DNA of 64,000 bases from Sphingomonas insulae (GTDB lineage: Bacteria; Pseudomonadota; Alphaproteobacteria; Sphingomonadales; Sphingomonadaceae), in NCBI RefSeq assembly GCF_010450875.1, contig NZ_CP048422.1:2577001-2641000 (forward strand), in the 5' to 3' direction. The translations under genes were made by a program, and so were the position numbers. Below are positions 56,033-64,000 of this stretch, one piece after another. The notes under the pieces are model-generated. The model searched no databases, was not told where the DNA came from, and worked only from the letters and a program-made list of their open reading frames with translations. Position 1 is the first letter of the stretch. Each line of letters starts with the position of its first letter.

Positions 56033-57145
56033 ATGAGCAACCCGCCCTCCTCATCCGCCAGCCCGTCCTACACCTATGCCGATGCCGGCGTGTCGATCGC
56101 CGCGGGCAACGCGCTGGTCCGCGCCATCGGCCCCCTCGCCAAGGCGACGCGGCGGCCCGGTGCGGATGCGGAACTGGGCGGGTTCGGCGGCATGTTCGAC
56201 CTGAAGGCGGCAGGGTTCGTCGATCCGCTGCTGGTGGCGGCCAACGACGGCGTCGGCACCAAGCTGAAGCTCGCGATCGAATGGGACCGGCACGACGGTG
56301 TCGGCGTCGACCTTGTCGCGATGTGCGCCAACGACCTGATCGTGCAGGGCGCCGAACCGCTGTTCTTCCTGGATTATTACGCGACCGCCAGGCTCGACAA
56401 CACCATCGCCGAACGCGTCGTGGCCTCGATCGCGGAAGGGTGCCGCCAGGCGGGCTGCGCGCTGATCGGCGGCGAGACGGCAGAGATGCCGGGCATGTAT
56501 GCGGACGGCGATTACGACCTGGCGGGCTTCTGCGTCGGCGCGGTCGAACGCGACCGGGTGCTGACCGGGCGGGACATCGGTGCCGGCGACGTGATCCTCG
56601 GCCTCGCCTCGTCGGGCGTCCATTCCAACGGGTTTTCGCTCGTGCGGCGGCTCGCCGCCGATCGCGGCTGGCGGCTCGACCGGCCGGCCTTGTTCGATGC
56701 CGACCGGCTGCTCATCGACATCTTGATGGCGCCGACCCGCATCTATGTCGCCAGCCTGCTGCCGCTGCTGCGCGCGGGCCGGATCAAGGGGCTGGCGCAC
56801 ATCACCGGCGGCGGCCTGCTCGAAAACATCCCCCGCGTGTTGCCGGGCGATGCGCATGCGGTGGTGGATGCGGACGCATGGGAACAGCCGCGGCTGATGG
56901 CGTTCCTGCAGGCGCAGGGCGCCATCGAACCCGAAGAAATGGCGCGCACGTTCAACTGCGGGATCGGCATGGCGGTGATCGTCGCCGCGGATCAGGCAGA
57001 GGCGGTCGCCGCGGCGCTGCGCGAGGCGGGCGAGACGGTGCACACGATCGGCCATGTCGAGGCCGGAGTGCGCGGCTGCACCGTCCGCGGTCCGACCGAG
57101 ACGTGGAGCGCGCGAGGTGACTGGACCGCGACGCATGCCGGCTGA
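56033..57145 (+). CDS. purM: phosphoribosylformylglycinamidine cyclo-ligase
   Basis: 370 residues. It closes the imidazole ring to make AIR, the fifth step of purine synthesis. Visible motifs: [52 protein letters not shown] (key residues DLIVQGAEP), [26 protein letters not shown] and [16 protein letters not shown]. It is somewhat longer than usual owing to a Ser-rich N-terminus. purN follows after 6 nt. Confidence 0.97.
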   Translation: MSNPPSSSASPSYTYADAGVSIAAGNALVRAIGPLAKATRRPGADAELGGFGGMFDLKAAGFVDPLLVAANDGVGTKLKLAIEWDRHDGVGVDLVAMCANDLIVQGAEPLFFLDYYATARLDNTIAERVVASIAEGCRQAGCALIGGETAEMPGMYADGDYDLAGFCVGAVERDRVLTGRDIGAGDVILGLASSGVHSNGFSLVRRLAADRGWRLDRPALFDADRLLIDILMAPTRIYVASLLPLLRAGRIKGLAHITGGGLLENIPRVLPGDAHAVVDADAWEQPRLMAFLQAQGAIEPEEMARTFNCGIGMAVIVAADQAEAVAAALREAGETVHTIGHVEAGVRGCTVRGPTETWSARGDWTATHAG

Positions 57146-57151
57146 TCCGCG

Positions 57152-57697
57152 GTGAAGACCGTCGGCATCCTCATCTCGGGCCGCGGATCGAACATGATGG
57201 CGCTGGTCGATGCGGGCATTCCGGTGGGCCTCGTCGCCTCCGACCGGCCCGATGCGCCGGGCCTCGCCTGGGCGAAGGACCGCGGGATCGCGACCATCGC
57301 GCTCTCGCCCCGCGGCATCGGCAAGGCCGCCTATGAAGCGCAGGTCGACGCGGCGCTGCGCGAGGCGGGGTGCGAAGTGGTCGCGCTCGCCGGCTATATG
57401 CGGCTGCTGTCGGACGCGTTCGTCGGCCGGTGGCGCGACCGGATCGTCAACATCCACCCCTCCCTGTTGCCCAAGTACAAGGGGCTAGACACCCACGCGC
57501 GGGCGATCGCGGCGGGCGATACGGTGGCGGGGTGTTCGGTGCACGTCGTCACCGAGGAACTCGACGCGGGTGCCCTGCTCGGCCAGGCCGAAGTGCCGGT
57601 GCTGCCGGGCGATGGACCCGACACGCTGGCCGCGCGCGTTCTGGAGGCAGAGCACCGACTGTATCCACGGGTGCTGAAGGAGTTCGCCAGCCGATGA
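57152..57697 (+). CDS. purN: phosphoribosylglycinamide formyltransferase
   Basis: 181 residues from GTG 57152. Formyl-THF-dependent step in purine synthesis. The N-terminal phosphate loop is GILISGRGSNMMALV. The catalytic Asn-His region is NIHPSLLPKYKGLDTHARAI. The Asp-containing loop is VHVVTEELDAGALLGQAEVPV. Its stop overlaps the next ATG by 4 nt. Confidence 0.96.
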   Translation: MKTVGILISGRGSNMMALVDAGIPVGLVASDRPDAPGLAWAKDRGIATIALSPRGIGKAAYEAQVDAALREAGCEVVALAGYMRLLSDAFVGRWRDRIVNIHPSLLPKYKGLDTHARAIAAGDTVAGCSVHVVTEELDAGALLGQAEVPVLPGDGPDTLAARVLEAEHRLYPRVLKEFASR

Positions 57698-58071
57698 CCG
57701 CCGAAACCGCCGCCTCCCCCGCGCTGGCCCGCATCCGCGAGATCGCGCTGCTCCTCCCCGAGGTCGAGGAACGGCCGAGCCACGGACAGGCGACCTTCTT
57801 CGTCGCGGACCGGCAGTTCGCGCAGGTGCGCGAGAACCATCACGGCGACGGGCTGAGCGTGGTCTGCGTGCGCACCAGCGGCAGCGACGAACAGGCGATG
57901 CTGATCGAGGCTGCGCCCGATACCTATTCCATGCCCGCCTATCTCGGGCCGTCCGGCTGGGTCGCCCTGACGCTCGCCGGCGATCCCGACTGGACGCTGG
58001 TCGAGGACCGGATCGCCCGCAGCTGGGAACTCGCCGCACCGCGCCGCCTGCTGGAGGCTGGCGGGCGATGA
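57694..58071 (+). CDS. MmcQ/YjbR family protein
   Basis: 125 residues from ATG 57694. A cyclophilin-like/double-wing DNA-binding family member with the pattern ALLLPEVEERPSHGQATFFV, FAQVRENHHGD, PAYLGPSGWVALTL and the C-terminal RIARSWELAAPRRLL. The function is unknown; some members bind DNA. It overlaps purN and the next gene by 4 nt each, so it is part of the purM operon. Confidence 0.85.
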   Translation: MTAETAASPALARIREIALLLPEVEERPSHGQATFFVADRQFAQVRENHHGDGLSVVCVRTSGSDEQAMLIEAAPDTYSMPAYLGPSGWVALTLAGDPDWTLVEDRIARSWELAAPRRLLEAGGR

Positions 58072-58661
58072 GCGAGACATCGGATCAGGCGCAGACGCGG
58101 CGGCGCTGGATCACGCTTGCCGAGGTGGTGGCGGTCGCCGGCGTCGTCATCGCCGCGCTGACGCTCTACAGCAACTGGCAGGAACGCCGCGACGCCGCCG
58201 CCGACAAGGCGGTCGAACAGGCCAGCGCGACGCGTGACAAGACCCGCTTCCTGTTGCGCGGCACGGTGGCGAAAGACAAACGGTCGATCGCGCTGGTGCG
58301 CGAGGAGGCGCATCCGCTGGGCGACATCCGCGTCACCTTCCCGACGGCGCTCGGCGTGTCGCCGCAGGATTCGGTGACCCAGACGATCGATCTCGACTGG
58401 TTCGACGATGCGCTGCGCAAGGCGACCGATGGCGGCGAGGACGATCGCACCGGGCGGCTGCCGGTGCTGATCCGCTACACCTATTTCACCGACGACCGGC
58501 CGACGACGCGGCAGGCGATCTACGACCTCGTCTGGTCGACCCATGGCCGGGCCGGTCGCAGCCGTGCGGTGGAACTGGTCGACCTGCGCCTGCGTGAAAG
58601 CGGCGGCAGCCAGCAGCGGATTGATGCGTTATGGGCCAGGGCGATGCCGAAGGCGCCCTAG
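58068..58661 (+). CDS. hypothetical membrane-anchored protein
   Basis: 197 residues. One N-terminal membrane helix (VVAVAGVVIAALTLYSNW, about residues 20-38) is followed by a charged coiled-coil-like stretch (QERRDAAADKAVEQAS) and a soluble domain with beta-type segments (LPVLIRYTYFTDDRP). It is presumably anchored with the domain in the periplasm. I recognise no family. It is the last gene of the purMN-yjbR unit and overlaps the convergent downstream gene by 4 nt. Confidence 0.75.
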   Translation: MSETSDQAQTRRRWITLAEVVAVAGVVIAALTLYSNWQERRDAAADKAVEQASATRDKTRFLLRGTVAKDKRSIALVREEAHPLGDIRVTFPTALGVSPQDSVTQTIDLDWFDDALRKATDGGEDDRTGRLPVLIRYTYFTDDRPTTRQAIYDLVWSTHGRAGRSRAVELVDLRLRESGGSQQRIDALWARAMPKAP

Positions 58662-59932
58662 CGCGCCACCATCCAGCGAAAGAAGCGCGGCACCGCCCCG
58701 CGCCGGCCGATCCATTCGCTATAGGCGCGATAGGCGGGGTCGAGGCCCAGATGACGCTCTTCGGTCCGGGCGCGCCAGTAATAGATGCCGCTCACCACGC
58801 CCATCAGCGCGGTCGCGCGGACCGCATCGACGATGCTGCCGGTGGTGAGGATCGGCAGCGTCGACAGCCACCAGAACAGGTTCTTGGACAGATAGGCCGG
58901 GTGCCGCGACCAGGCATAGGGACCATGGGTCAGGATGCCGCGATGCGTCAGGTTCGAAAAGCGCAGGCCGAACGCCACGGTCGCCCAGGCATAGATCGCC
59001 GTCAGCACGACCAGCACCACACCCCAGATCGCGAGCAGCAGCGGATGGCCGGCGAACCAGTCCGTCCATTCCTGCGTCCCCGGATGATAGTCGAGCGGAC
59101 CGCCCGCCTCCATCAGGATGAACGGCGGATAGCACATCAGCGCCGCCGTCCATGCCGCTGCGAACGGGTTGGCGCTGCGGATATGCGCATCCAGCGGTCG
59201 CAACGTCAGGATATAGCCGACGGTGGCGAAGGCGACATCGATGACGAACATCAGCGCGACCAGCCATTGCGCCAACCGCACCGGATCCCCAAGTTCGGAC
59301 AGGTCGCTGCGCACGAAACCGCCGAAATTACCCGGCACCACCGCCAGCATGAACGCGAGGAAGAACGCCTTCACCGCCCAGCTGCGCATATGCCCCTGGA
59401 TCGCGGCGGTCTCCACACCCTCCTGCCCCGTCAGCCAAGCGCCGAGATGCCAGGCTCCGTCGCGCGGCTCCACCAGGTGACGGTCCAGCCAGAGCACATA
59501 GGGTATCGCGACGATCGCGACGACCGGTGTCATCCAGCTGAAACACCACATGGCAAAGGCGAAATTGCCCTCCCAATAGAAACGCCCGATGCCATAGATG
59601 ATCGCGATGCCGCCCCAGGTGACGTAGAGCCCGACGAGCTTGGTCAGGCTGATGTCGCGGGTTTCGGCGATCGGGCGTCGGGCGTTCCAGTCGATACCGG
59701 TCGTCGGGCTGCGATGGACCTTGTCGACCAGCAGCGACCAGCCCACCATCGGCAGTCCGCAGGCCAGCAATCCGACCAGCGCCGCATAGGGGCCGTCCAT
59801 CCCGATCGCACAAGCGACCGCCACCCACGCGAGCAGTCCGGTCAGTCCGGCCACCCCGACGCCATGGCTGACCGCGGAGCGAGGCCGCGGGTCGGCAGCG
59901 GCGTGCACGCCGAACGCAGGGTCGTGATACAT
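58658..59932 (-). CDS. isoprenylcysteine carboxyl methyltransferase-like membrane protein
   Basis: 424 residues from ATG 59932, preceded by GAGGG five bases upstream. About ten hydrophobic helices. The C-terminal third matches the ICMT/PEMT/NnrU-type domain: LTHRGILTHGPYAWSRHPAY, KNLFWWLSTLP and YYWRARTEERHLGLDPAYRA with the conserved R...EE. This type methylates lipids or modified cysteines using S-adenosylmethionine. The N-terminal 250 residues are an unusually long extra membrane region. The substrate is unknown. It is convergent with the gene at 58068. Confidence 0.78.
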   Translation of the reverse strand: MYHDPAFGVHAAADPRPRSAVSHGVGVAGLTGLLAWVAVACAIGMDGPYAALVGLLACGLPMVGWSLLVDKVHRSPTTGIDWNARRPIAETRDISLTKLVGLYVTWGGIAIIYGIGRFYWEGNFAFAMWCFSWMTPVVAIVAIPYVLWLDRHLVEPRDGAWHLGAWLTGQEGVETAAIQGHMRSWAVKAFFLAFMLAVVPGNFGGFVRSDLSELGDPVRLAQWLVALMFVIDVAFATVGYILTLRPLDAHIRSANPFAAAWTAALMCYPPFILMEAGGPLDYHPGTQEWTDWFAGHPLLLAIWGVVLVVLTAIYAWATVAFGLRFSNLTHRGILTHGPYAWSRHPAYLSKNLFWWLSTLPILTTGSIVDAVRATALMGVVSGIYYWRARTEERHLGLDPAYRAYSEWIGRRGAVPRFFRWMVAR

Positions 59933-60043
59933 GCGCACCCTCTAGCGCATGACCGGTAAGCAAGTCGTGAACCATATGGCGGAACGGAACATGCCCTTGC
60001 ACCCGCTCGCCGGTGACGGTAATGGCCCTGACGCACGGCGTGC

Positions 60044-60117
60044 GCGGGTATAGCACAATGGTAGTGCAGCAGCCTTCCAAGCTGAATACACGGGTTCGAT
60101 TCCCGTTACCCGCTCCA
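60044..60117 (+). tRNA. tRNA-Gly (anticodon UCC)
   Basis: 74 nt including encoded CCA. The acceptor stem is GCGGGTA/TACCCGC. The D-arm has GCAC...GTGC. The anticodon loop is CUUCCAA (anticodon UCC) on a GCAGC/GCTGA stem, and the T-arm contains GGTTCGATTCC. It decodes GGA and GGG glycine codons. Confidence 0.97.
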
Positions 60118-60556
60118 CCCGGCGTGACTTGGATTGCGATGATGGGTAACCGACCCTCCGCGATACCGAACCCCACCATCGTTCGATGCTGCTGCCCAAG
60201 CGCGGCATTCATGACGTCCGCCGCCGTCTATTGGCCCACCTCTTCAGGCTGCTTGGGGGGCACCGAGCGTAGCGATTGCACCCGTTTTATCAGCTTCATG
60301 AAGCGACGCAGATCGCGACGTGCTGAGACCGCGCATTCGCGCCGGAATATCACAGCGATCACTCCGGAGACCCGCGGCTTTTGGCTCCGGTGCAAGAAGC
60401 TTGTCATCGCCCAGGCTGATCTCGGCGTAATGACGCGGGTTCGAAAAAAGTGACTGTAGAGTCGGCCAACCGACCAACAGATCGTCACCCTCATCGATCA
60501 GGATCAGTGCGGACGGATTGAGGTTCGCGCTGCGCCCTTGCCGTCTTGCGGAAAGG
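60118..60556. other. intergenic region between tRNA-Gly and tRNA-Tyr, no supported gene
   Basis: 439 bp with composition lower in GC than the surroundings. Short frames exist on both strands (for example 60228-60494 minus, 88 residues) but none has a ribosome-binding site or recognisable domain. I find no repeat of the tRNA-Gly 3' end that would mark an integrated element. The stretch may be degraded former coding DNA. Confidence 0.5.
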
Positions 60557-60642
60557 TGGTGGACAGGGCTGGATTCGAACCAGCGTACGCTTGCACGGGC
60601 AGATTTACAGTCTGCTGCCTTTAACCACTCGGCCACCTGTCC
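60557..60642 (-). tRNA. tRNA-Tyr (anticodon GUA)
   Basis: 86 nt including encoded CCA. A class II tRNA with a long variable arm (CGTGC...). Acceptor stem GGACAGG/CCTGTCC; the anticodon stem-loop reads AGACTGTAAATCT (anticodon GUA); T-arm GGTTCGAATCC. It decodes UAU and UAC tyrosine codons. Confidence 0.97.
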
Positions 60643-60848
60643 AGATGCGAGTTCGCCGAAGCGAGGCGGCCTATTGGCGAAGCGAAACGCGGCTGTCAAC
60701 GCACTCCATCGACAAAACACGGGATGGCCGCATCGACAAACGCGTCGACGGCGCAAGGGACCGTCCACTTGCACGATCGACGGCTGCGGCCTAGCAGACC
60801 GCCGATGACCTACACCATCCTCCCCGTCGCTCGCAGCGGATCGCGCTG

Positions 60849-61592
60849 ATGGCGCGTCGCGGCCATCGCCCGTCGACGGGTACCGCCAATCGCCCCAAGT
60901 TCTGGGGCCGCCATCCGGTGACGGCGGCACTGGACAATCCCAATCGCGTGGTCCGCAAATTGTGGGGAACGCGCGAGGCACTGGCGTCGCTCGACATTCC
61001 CTCGACCCTCCCGGTTGTCTATGCCGAAGCGCCCGATCTCGGCCGGCTGGTGCCGTCCGATGCACCGCACCAGGGGCTGGTAGCCGAAGTCGAACCGCTC
61101 GAGGAAATGTGGCTCGCCGACCTGCTGATGGAGGGTAAGGACGATCGTCGCCCGCTGGTCGTGCTGGATCAGGTGACCGATCCGCACAACGTCGGTGCGA
61201 TCCTGCGGTCGGCGGCTGCGTTCGATGCGCTCGGCATCGTGACGCAGGACCGCCATGCCCCGCCGGAGAGCGGCACGGTGGCGCGCTCTGCATCGGGCGC
61301 GCTGGAGACGGTGCCATGGTGTCGGGTCGTCAATCTGGCGCGCGCGCTGGAAGACATTGCGGAGGCGGGCTTCTGGCGCATCGGCCTGACCGGGCATGCC
61401 GATCAGACGCTGGCGCAAGCCATGGGTGGCCAGCGCATCTGCATCGTGCTGGGCGCAGAGGGCGAAGGCATGCGCCAGAACACCGAAGCGCATTGCGACG
61501 AACTCGCCAAGCTGCCGATCAGCGGCAAGGTGGAAAGCCTGAACGTCTCCAACGCTGCCGCGATCGCCCTCTATGCCGTGGCGGCCCGTTAG
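60849..61592 (+). CDS. rlmB: 23S rRNA (Gm2251) 2'-O-methyltransferase RlmB (SpoU family)
   Basis: 247 residues. The N-terminal L30e-like substrate-binding domain includes KFWGRHPVTAALDNPNR, GTREAL and APHQGLVAEV. The SpoU methyltransferase trefoil follows with LDQVTDPHNVGAILRSA, IVLGAEGEGMR and LPISGKVESLNVSNAAAIAL. It methylates G2251 in the 23S rRNA P-loop. It lies 206 nt beyond tRNA-Tyr and is convergent with the ferredoxin. Confidence 0.94.
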   Translation: MARRGHRPSTGTANRPKFWGRHPVTAALDNPNRVVRKLWGTREALASLDIPSTLPVVYAEAPDLGRLVPSDAPHQGLVAEVEPLEEMWLADLLMEGKDDRRPLVVLDQVTDPHNVGAILRSAAAFDALGIVTQDRHAPPESGTVARSASGALETVPWCRVVNLARALEDIAEAGFWRIGLTGHADQTLAQAMGGQRICIVLGAEGEGMRQNTEAHCDELAKLPISGKVESLNVSNAAAIALYAVAAR

Positions 61593-61602
61593 GATGAGGC
61601 CA

Positions 61603-61626
61603 CCCCCCGGCGCATGATCCGGGGGG
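61603..61626. terminator. hairpin between convergent rlmB and ferredoxin genes
   Basis: CCCCCCGG / CCGGGGGG, an 8-bp all-GC stem with an 8-nt loop (CGCATGAT), 10 nt after the rlmB stop. There is no T run. It is probably a shared RNA-end hairpin for both convergent genes. Confidence 0.5.
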
Positions 61627-61648
61627 CACCGAAAGCGAAACGTCCGCC

Positions 61649-61966
61649 TTAGTCTTCGCCTGCAATCGTCACACGCAGGCCATCCAGCGCATCGGTCATC
61701 GGCAGCTGGCATGACAGACGCGACGTCGCGTTACGCTGGTCGCTCGAATCGAGCAGATCATCCTCGTCCGGACCGAGTGCGGGCAGTTTGTCCGCAAATT
61801 GCGGGTCGACATGGACATGGCAGGTGGCACAGCTGCAGCAGCCCCCGCACAAGGCCAGCAACTCATCGATGCCGGCATCGCGGATCACTTCCATGACCGA
61901 AAGTCCGGCCTCGCCCATGATCTCGCGTTCTTCCCCCTCGCGCGTCACGACGATAAGCTTGGGCAT
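61649..61966 (-). CDS. adrenodoxin-type [2Fe-2S] ferredoxin
   Basis: 105 residues plus stop from ATG 61966, preceded by GGAGA. The cluster ligands are Cys40, Cys46 and Cys49 in [12 protein letters not shown] and Cys86 in RLSCQLPM, the spacing of vertebrate-type/ISC ferredoxins. It transfers electrons in iron-sulfur assembly or to cytochrome P450 systems. No isc or P450 genes are near, so the partner is open. It is divergent from the glycosylase gene. Confidence 0.92.
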   Translation of the reverse strand: MPKLIVVTREGEEREIMGEAGLSVMEVIRDAGIDELLALCGGCCSCATCHVHVDPQFADKLPALGPDEDDLLDSSDQRNATSRLSCQLPMTDALDGLRVTIAGED

Positions 61967-62023
61967 GATATTCTCCGCTGAAGTTGTCGCCGGCCATGCC
62001 GTGCCGAACCGCAAGGATCAAGC

Positions 62024-62659
62024 ATGGGACTGAGCGCAGAACAGATCCGCGCGGCGATGGATGCGCTTGCCATCGCAGAACCCGCGTTCGCCGCCGGTCT
62101 GGCGCGCGTCGGCTATCCTCCACCCCGGCTGCGCGAACGCGGCTATGCGACCCTGCTGCGCACGATCCTGGGCCAGCAAGTCAGCGTCGCGTCCGCTGCC
62201 GCGGTCTATCGCAAGCTGGAAACGCTGGTCGGCGACCCCGGCGATCCACACACGATCCTGGCGGCCAGCGACGAGACATTACGCGCGGCCGGACTGTCGC
62301 GGCAAAAGGCGAGCTACGCCCGCAGCCTTGCCGAAGAGGTGACGAGCGGCCGGCTCGACCTGACGGCTCTGCCCGCCGACGATGAAGAGGCGATCGCACA
62401 GCTGGTGCGCGTGAAGGGTATCGGCCGCTGGTCGGCGGAAATCTACCTGCTGTTTGCCGAGGGACGGCCCGACATATGGCCGGCTGGCGATCTGGCAGTG
62501 CAGATCGAGGTCGGTCGCCTGCTCGGCCACGACACCCGGCCCAGCGAGAAACTGACCCGGCAATTGGCCGAAGCATGGCGCCCGCACCGCGGCGCCTTGG
62601 CGATCTTCACCTGGCATCATTACGGTGCGGGACCCGACGTGGATGCCGCACCGGTCTAG
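62024..62659 (+). CDS. DNA-3-methyladenine glycosylase II (AlkA-type HhH-GPD)
   Basis: 211 residues. HhH-GPD base excision glycosylase: [20 protein letters not shown] near the start and the helix-hairpin-helix [18 protein letters not shown]. This is followed by the Gly-rich, Asp-containing loop [11 protein letters not shown]. It removes alkylated purines. It lacks the large N-terminal domain of E. coli AlkA, as is usual in short bacterial forms. Confidence 0.9.
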   Translation: MGLSAEQIRAAMDALAIAEPAFAAGLARVGYPPPRLRERGYATLLRTILGQQVSVASAAAVYRKLETLVGDPGDPHTILAASDETLRAAGLSRQKASYARSLAEEVTSGRLDLTALPADDEEAIAQLVRVKGIGRWSAEIYLLFAEGRPDIWPAGDLAVQIEVGRLLGHDTRPSEKLTRQLAEAWRPHRGALAIFTWHHYGAGPDVDAAPV

Positions 62660-62812
62660 CCCCGATTGCCCCGACCCTATCGCCCCCATGTCATTGGGAA
62701 ATCGGGTGGGCATGCGTTTGCAACGGATTTGATCGGCCCCTCCTCGCATCGGCCCATCATATCCGCGCTTTTCCCTTTGCCCCGATAGCAAGCTTCCGCC
62801 ACAGGTGCGGAT

Positions 62813-64000
62813 ATGCCGCCAGCTTCGCCGACGACAGTCCTTTCCGCCGATTCCCGCCCCGCCTCGCTGATAGGCAGCCACCGCAGCGTTTCGGTACCGA
62901 CCGGGGGATCCGGGTGGCGGCGCCTCGGGGCCTTCATGGGGCCGGGTTTCCTCGTCGCGGTCGGCTACATGGACCCCGGCAATTGGGCGACCGACATCGC
63001 CGGTGGCTCCGCCTTCGGCTATACCTTGCTGTCGGTCATCCTGCTGTCGAACCTGATGGCGATCGTGCTGCAGGCCCTGTCCGCGCGGCTCGGCGTCGCA
63101 GCGGGCCTCGATCTGGCACAGGCCTGTCGCGCTTATTACAGCCGGCCGGTGTCGTTCGGCTTATGGGTGCTGGCGGAAATCGCGATCATCGCCTGCGACC
63201 TCGCCGAAGTGCTCGGCACAGCGATCGCGCTGAAGCTGCTGTTCGGCGTACCGCTGGTATGGGGGTGATCGTCACCGCGCTCGACGTATTCCTCATCCTC
63301 GCGCTGCAACGCTACGGTTTTCGCAAGATCGAAGCGTTCATCCTTGCGCTGCTCATCATCATCGCGGGCTGCTTCGCCTTCGAACTGTTCTATGCCCGGC
63401 CCGACATGGGCGCCGTACTGACGGGGTTGATCCCGACACCGGGAATCATTACCGACCCCGCCAAGCTGTACCTCGCGATCGGCATCCTCGGTGCGACCGT
63501 CATGCCGCACAACCTCTACCTGCATTCCTCGATCGTCCAGACCCGCGCGTTCGACCGGAGCGATACCGGCAAAGCGGAGGCCGCGAAGTTGGCGACGATC
63601 GACAGCACGATCGCGCTCGGCCTCGCCTTCTTCATCAACGCCGCGATCCTGATCGTCGCCGCTGCGGTCTTCCACACCGCGGGCAGAACCGAGGTGGCGG
63701 AGATCGATGAGGCGTATCGCCTGCTCGCGCCGATGATGGGTGTCGGCGCCGCGAGCGTGGTGTTCGGCGTCGCGCTGCTGGCATCGGGGCAGAACAGCAC
63801 CATTACCGGGACGCTCGCCGGACAGATCGTCATGGAAGGCTTTCTCAATCTGCGGTTGCCGGTGTGGCTGCGACGGATGGTGACGCGGCTGCTCGCGATC
63901 GTACCCGCGGTAATCGTCGTCGGCGCCTCGGGCGATAGCGGGGCCACGCAATTGCTGGTGCTCAGTCAGGTCGTGCTCAGCCTCCAATTGCCGTTTGCGG
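62813..64000 (+). pseudogene. mntH: NRAMP-type Mn(II)/divalent metal transporter with internal frameshift, 3' end outside window
   Basis: The first frame (62813-63268, 151 residues) contains [20 protein letters not shown], the DPGN metal-binding motif of helix 1, and stops at TGA 63266 just after FGVPLVWG. Coding resemblance continues without a break in the next frame from GTG 63265: [36 protein letters not shown] (the MPH motif of helix 6), [20 protein letters not shown], and on to the window end. One extra G in the run GGGGG at 63261-63265 would restore a single frame. NRAMP proteins import manganese by proton symport. Either the gene is broken, or the base is a sequencing error, or frame-shifting occurs. 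I see no convincing MntR or Fur box upstream. Confidence 0.85.

Noticed and set aside
60044-60556. Integrative element inserted at tRNA-Gly
   Set aside because: No integrase gene and no repeat of the tRNA 3' end downstream; only unassigned low-GC sequence.

Overview
The window is GC-rich DNA from an alphaproteobacterium, almost certainly a sphingomonad (Sphingomonas or a close relative). The evidence is three large TonB-dependent receptors with sphingomonad-style TonB boxes, an alphaproteobacterial-type GshA, the HdaA/DUF2066/PPK1/PPX gene block, a yajC-secD-secF operon, and LigA, BamD and UbiA of proteobacterial type. Most of the window is ordinary housekeeping chromosome.

The region that stands out is 3.6-16.2 kb. 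It is a complete, tightly coupled operon for oxidative breakdown of sulfoquinovose, the sulfosugar of plant and cyanobacterial sulfolipid. In transcription order on the minus strand it encodes an aldo-keto reductase (SmoB-like), an FMNH2-dependent sulfonate monooxygenase (SmoC-like), an NAD(P)H:FMN reductase (SmoA-like), a GH31 sulfoquinovosidase, a YeiH-type anion exporter, a periplasmic molybdenum sulfite dehydrogenase (SorA-like) and its cytochrome c (SorB-like). Four of the junctions are 4-nt ATGA overlaps or very short gaps. The sulfoquinovosidase has the full sulfonate-recognition signature at the right spacing. Divergent from the operon is a TonB-dependent receptor, followed by an MFS sugar-acid-type transporter and a LacI-family regulator. 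I infer outer-membrane uptake, inner-membrane import, cleavage of the glycoside, oxygenolytic release of sulfite, reduction of the C6 aldehyde to glucose, then export and oxidation of sulfite to sulfate. An exact 12-bp core (GACAACGGTGTC) occurs in both control regions and a third time inside the monooxygenase gene, which looks like a three-operator LacI regulon. A GntR/FCD regulator of unknown target follows.

17-33 kb: a secreted spore-coat-U-like protein, tRNA-Pro(GGG), yajC-secD-secF and an Mth938-family protein, a GT4 glycosyltransferase, a type I mannose-6-phosphate isomerase homologue, bamD, recN, a Tat-exported SDR, a small membrane protein, ligA and a third TonB-dependent receptor with a strong terminator.

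33-47 kb: a LytS-type histidine kinase with a LytTR response regulator, a tiny lmo0937-type membrane protein, a CysQ/IMPase-family phosphatase with pmbA, ubiA, a small membrane protein coupled to rsmE, gshA, PPK2, an APC amino-acid permease, an AIM24-family protein, aspS, rnd and an I78-family inhibitor lipoprotein.

48-64 kb: ppx, ppk1, hdaA and a DUF2066 gene, then a patch of about 2.4 kb of small unrecognised secreted proteins. After it come purM-purN-yjbR, an isoprenylcysteine-methyltransferase-like membrane protein, tRNA-Gly(UCC), tRNA-Tyr(GUA), rlmB, a [2Fe-2S] ferredoxin and an AlkA-type glycosylase. The window ends in an NRAMP (mntH) gene interrupted by a single-base frameshift in a G run.
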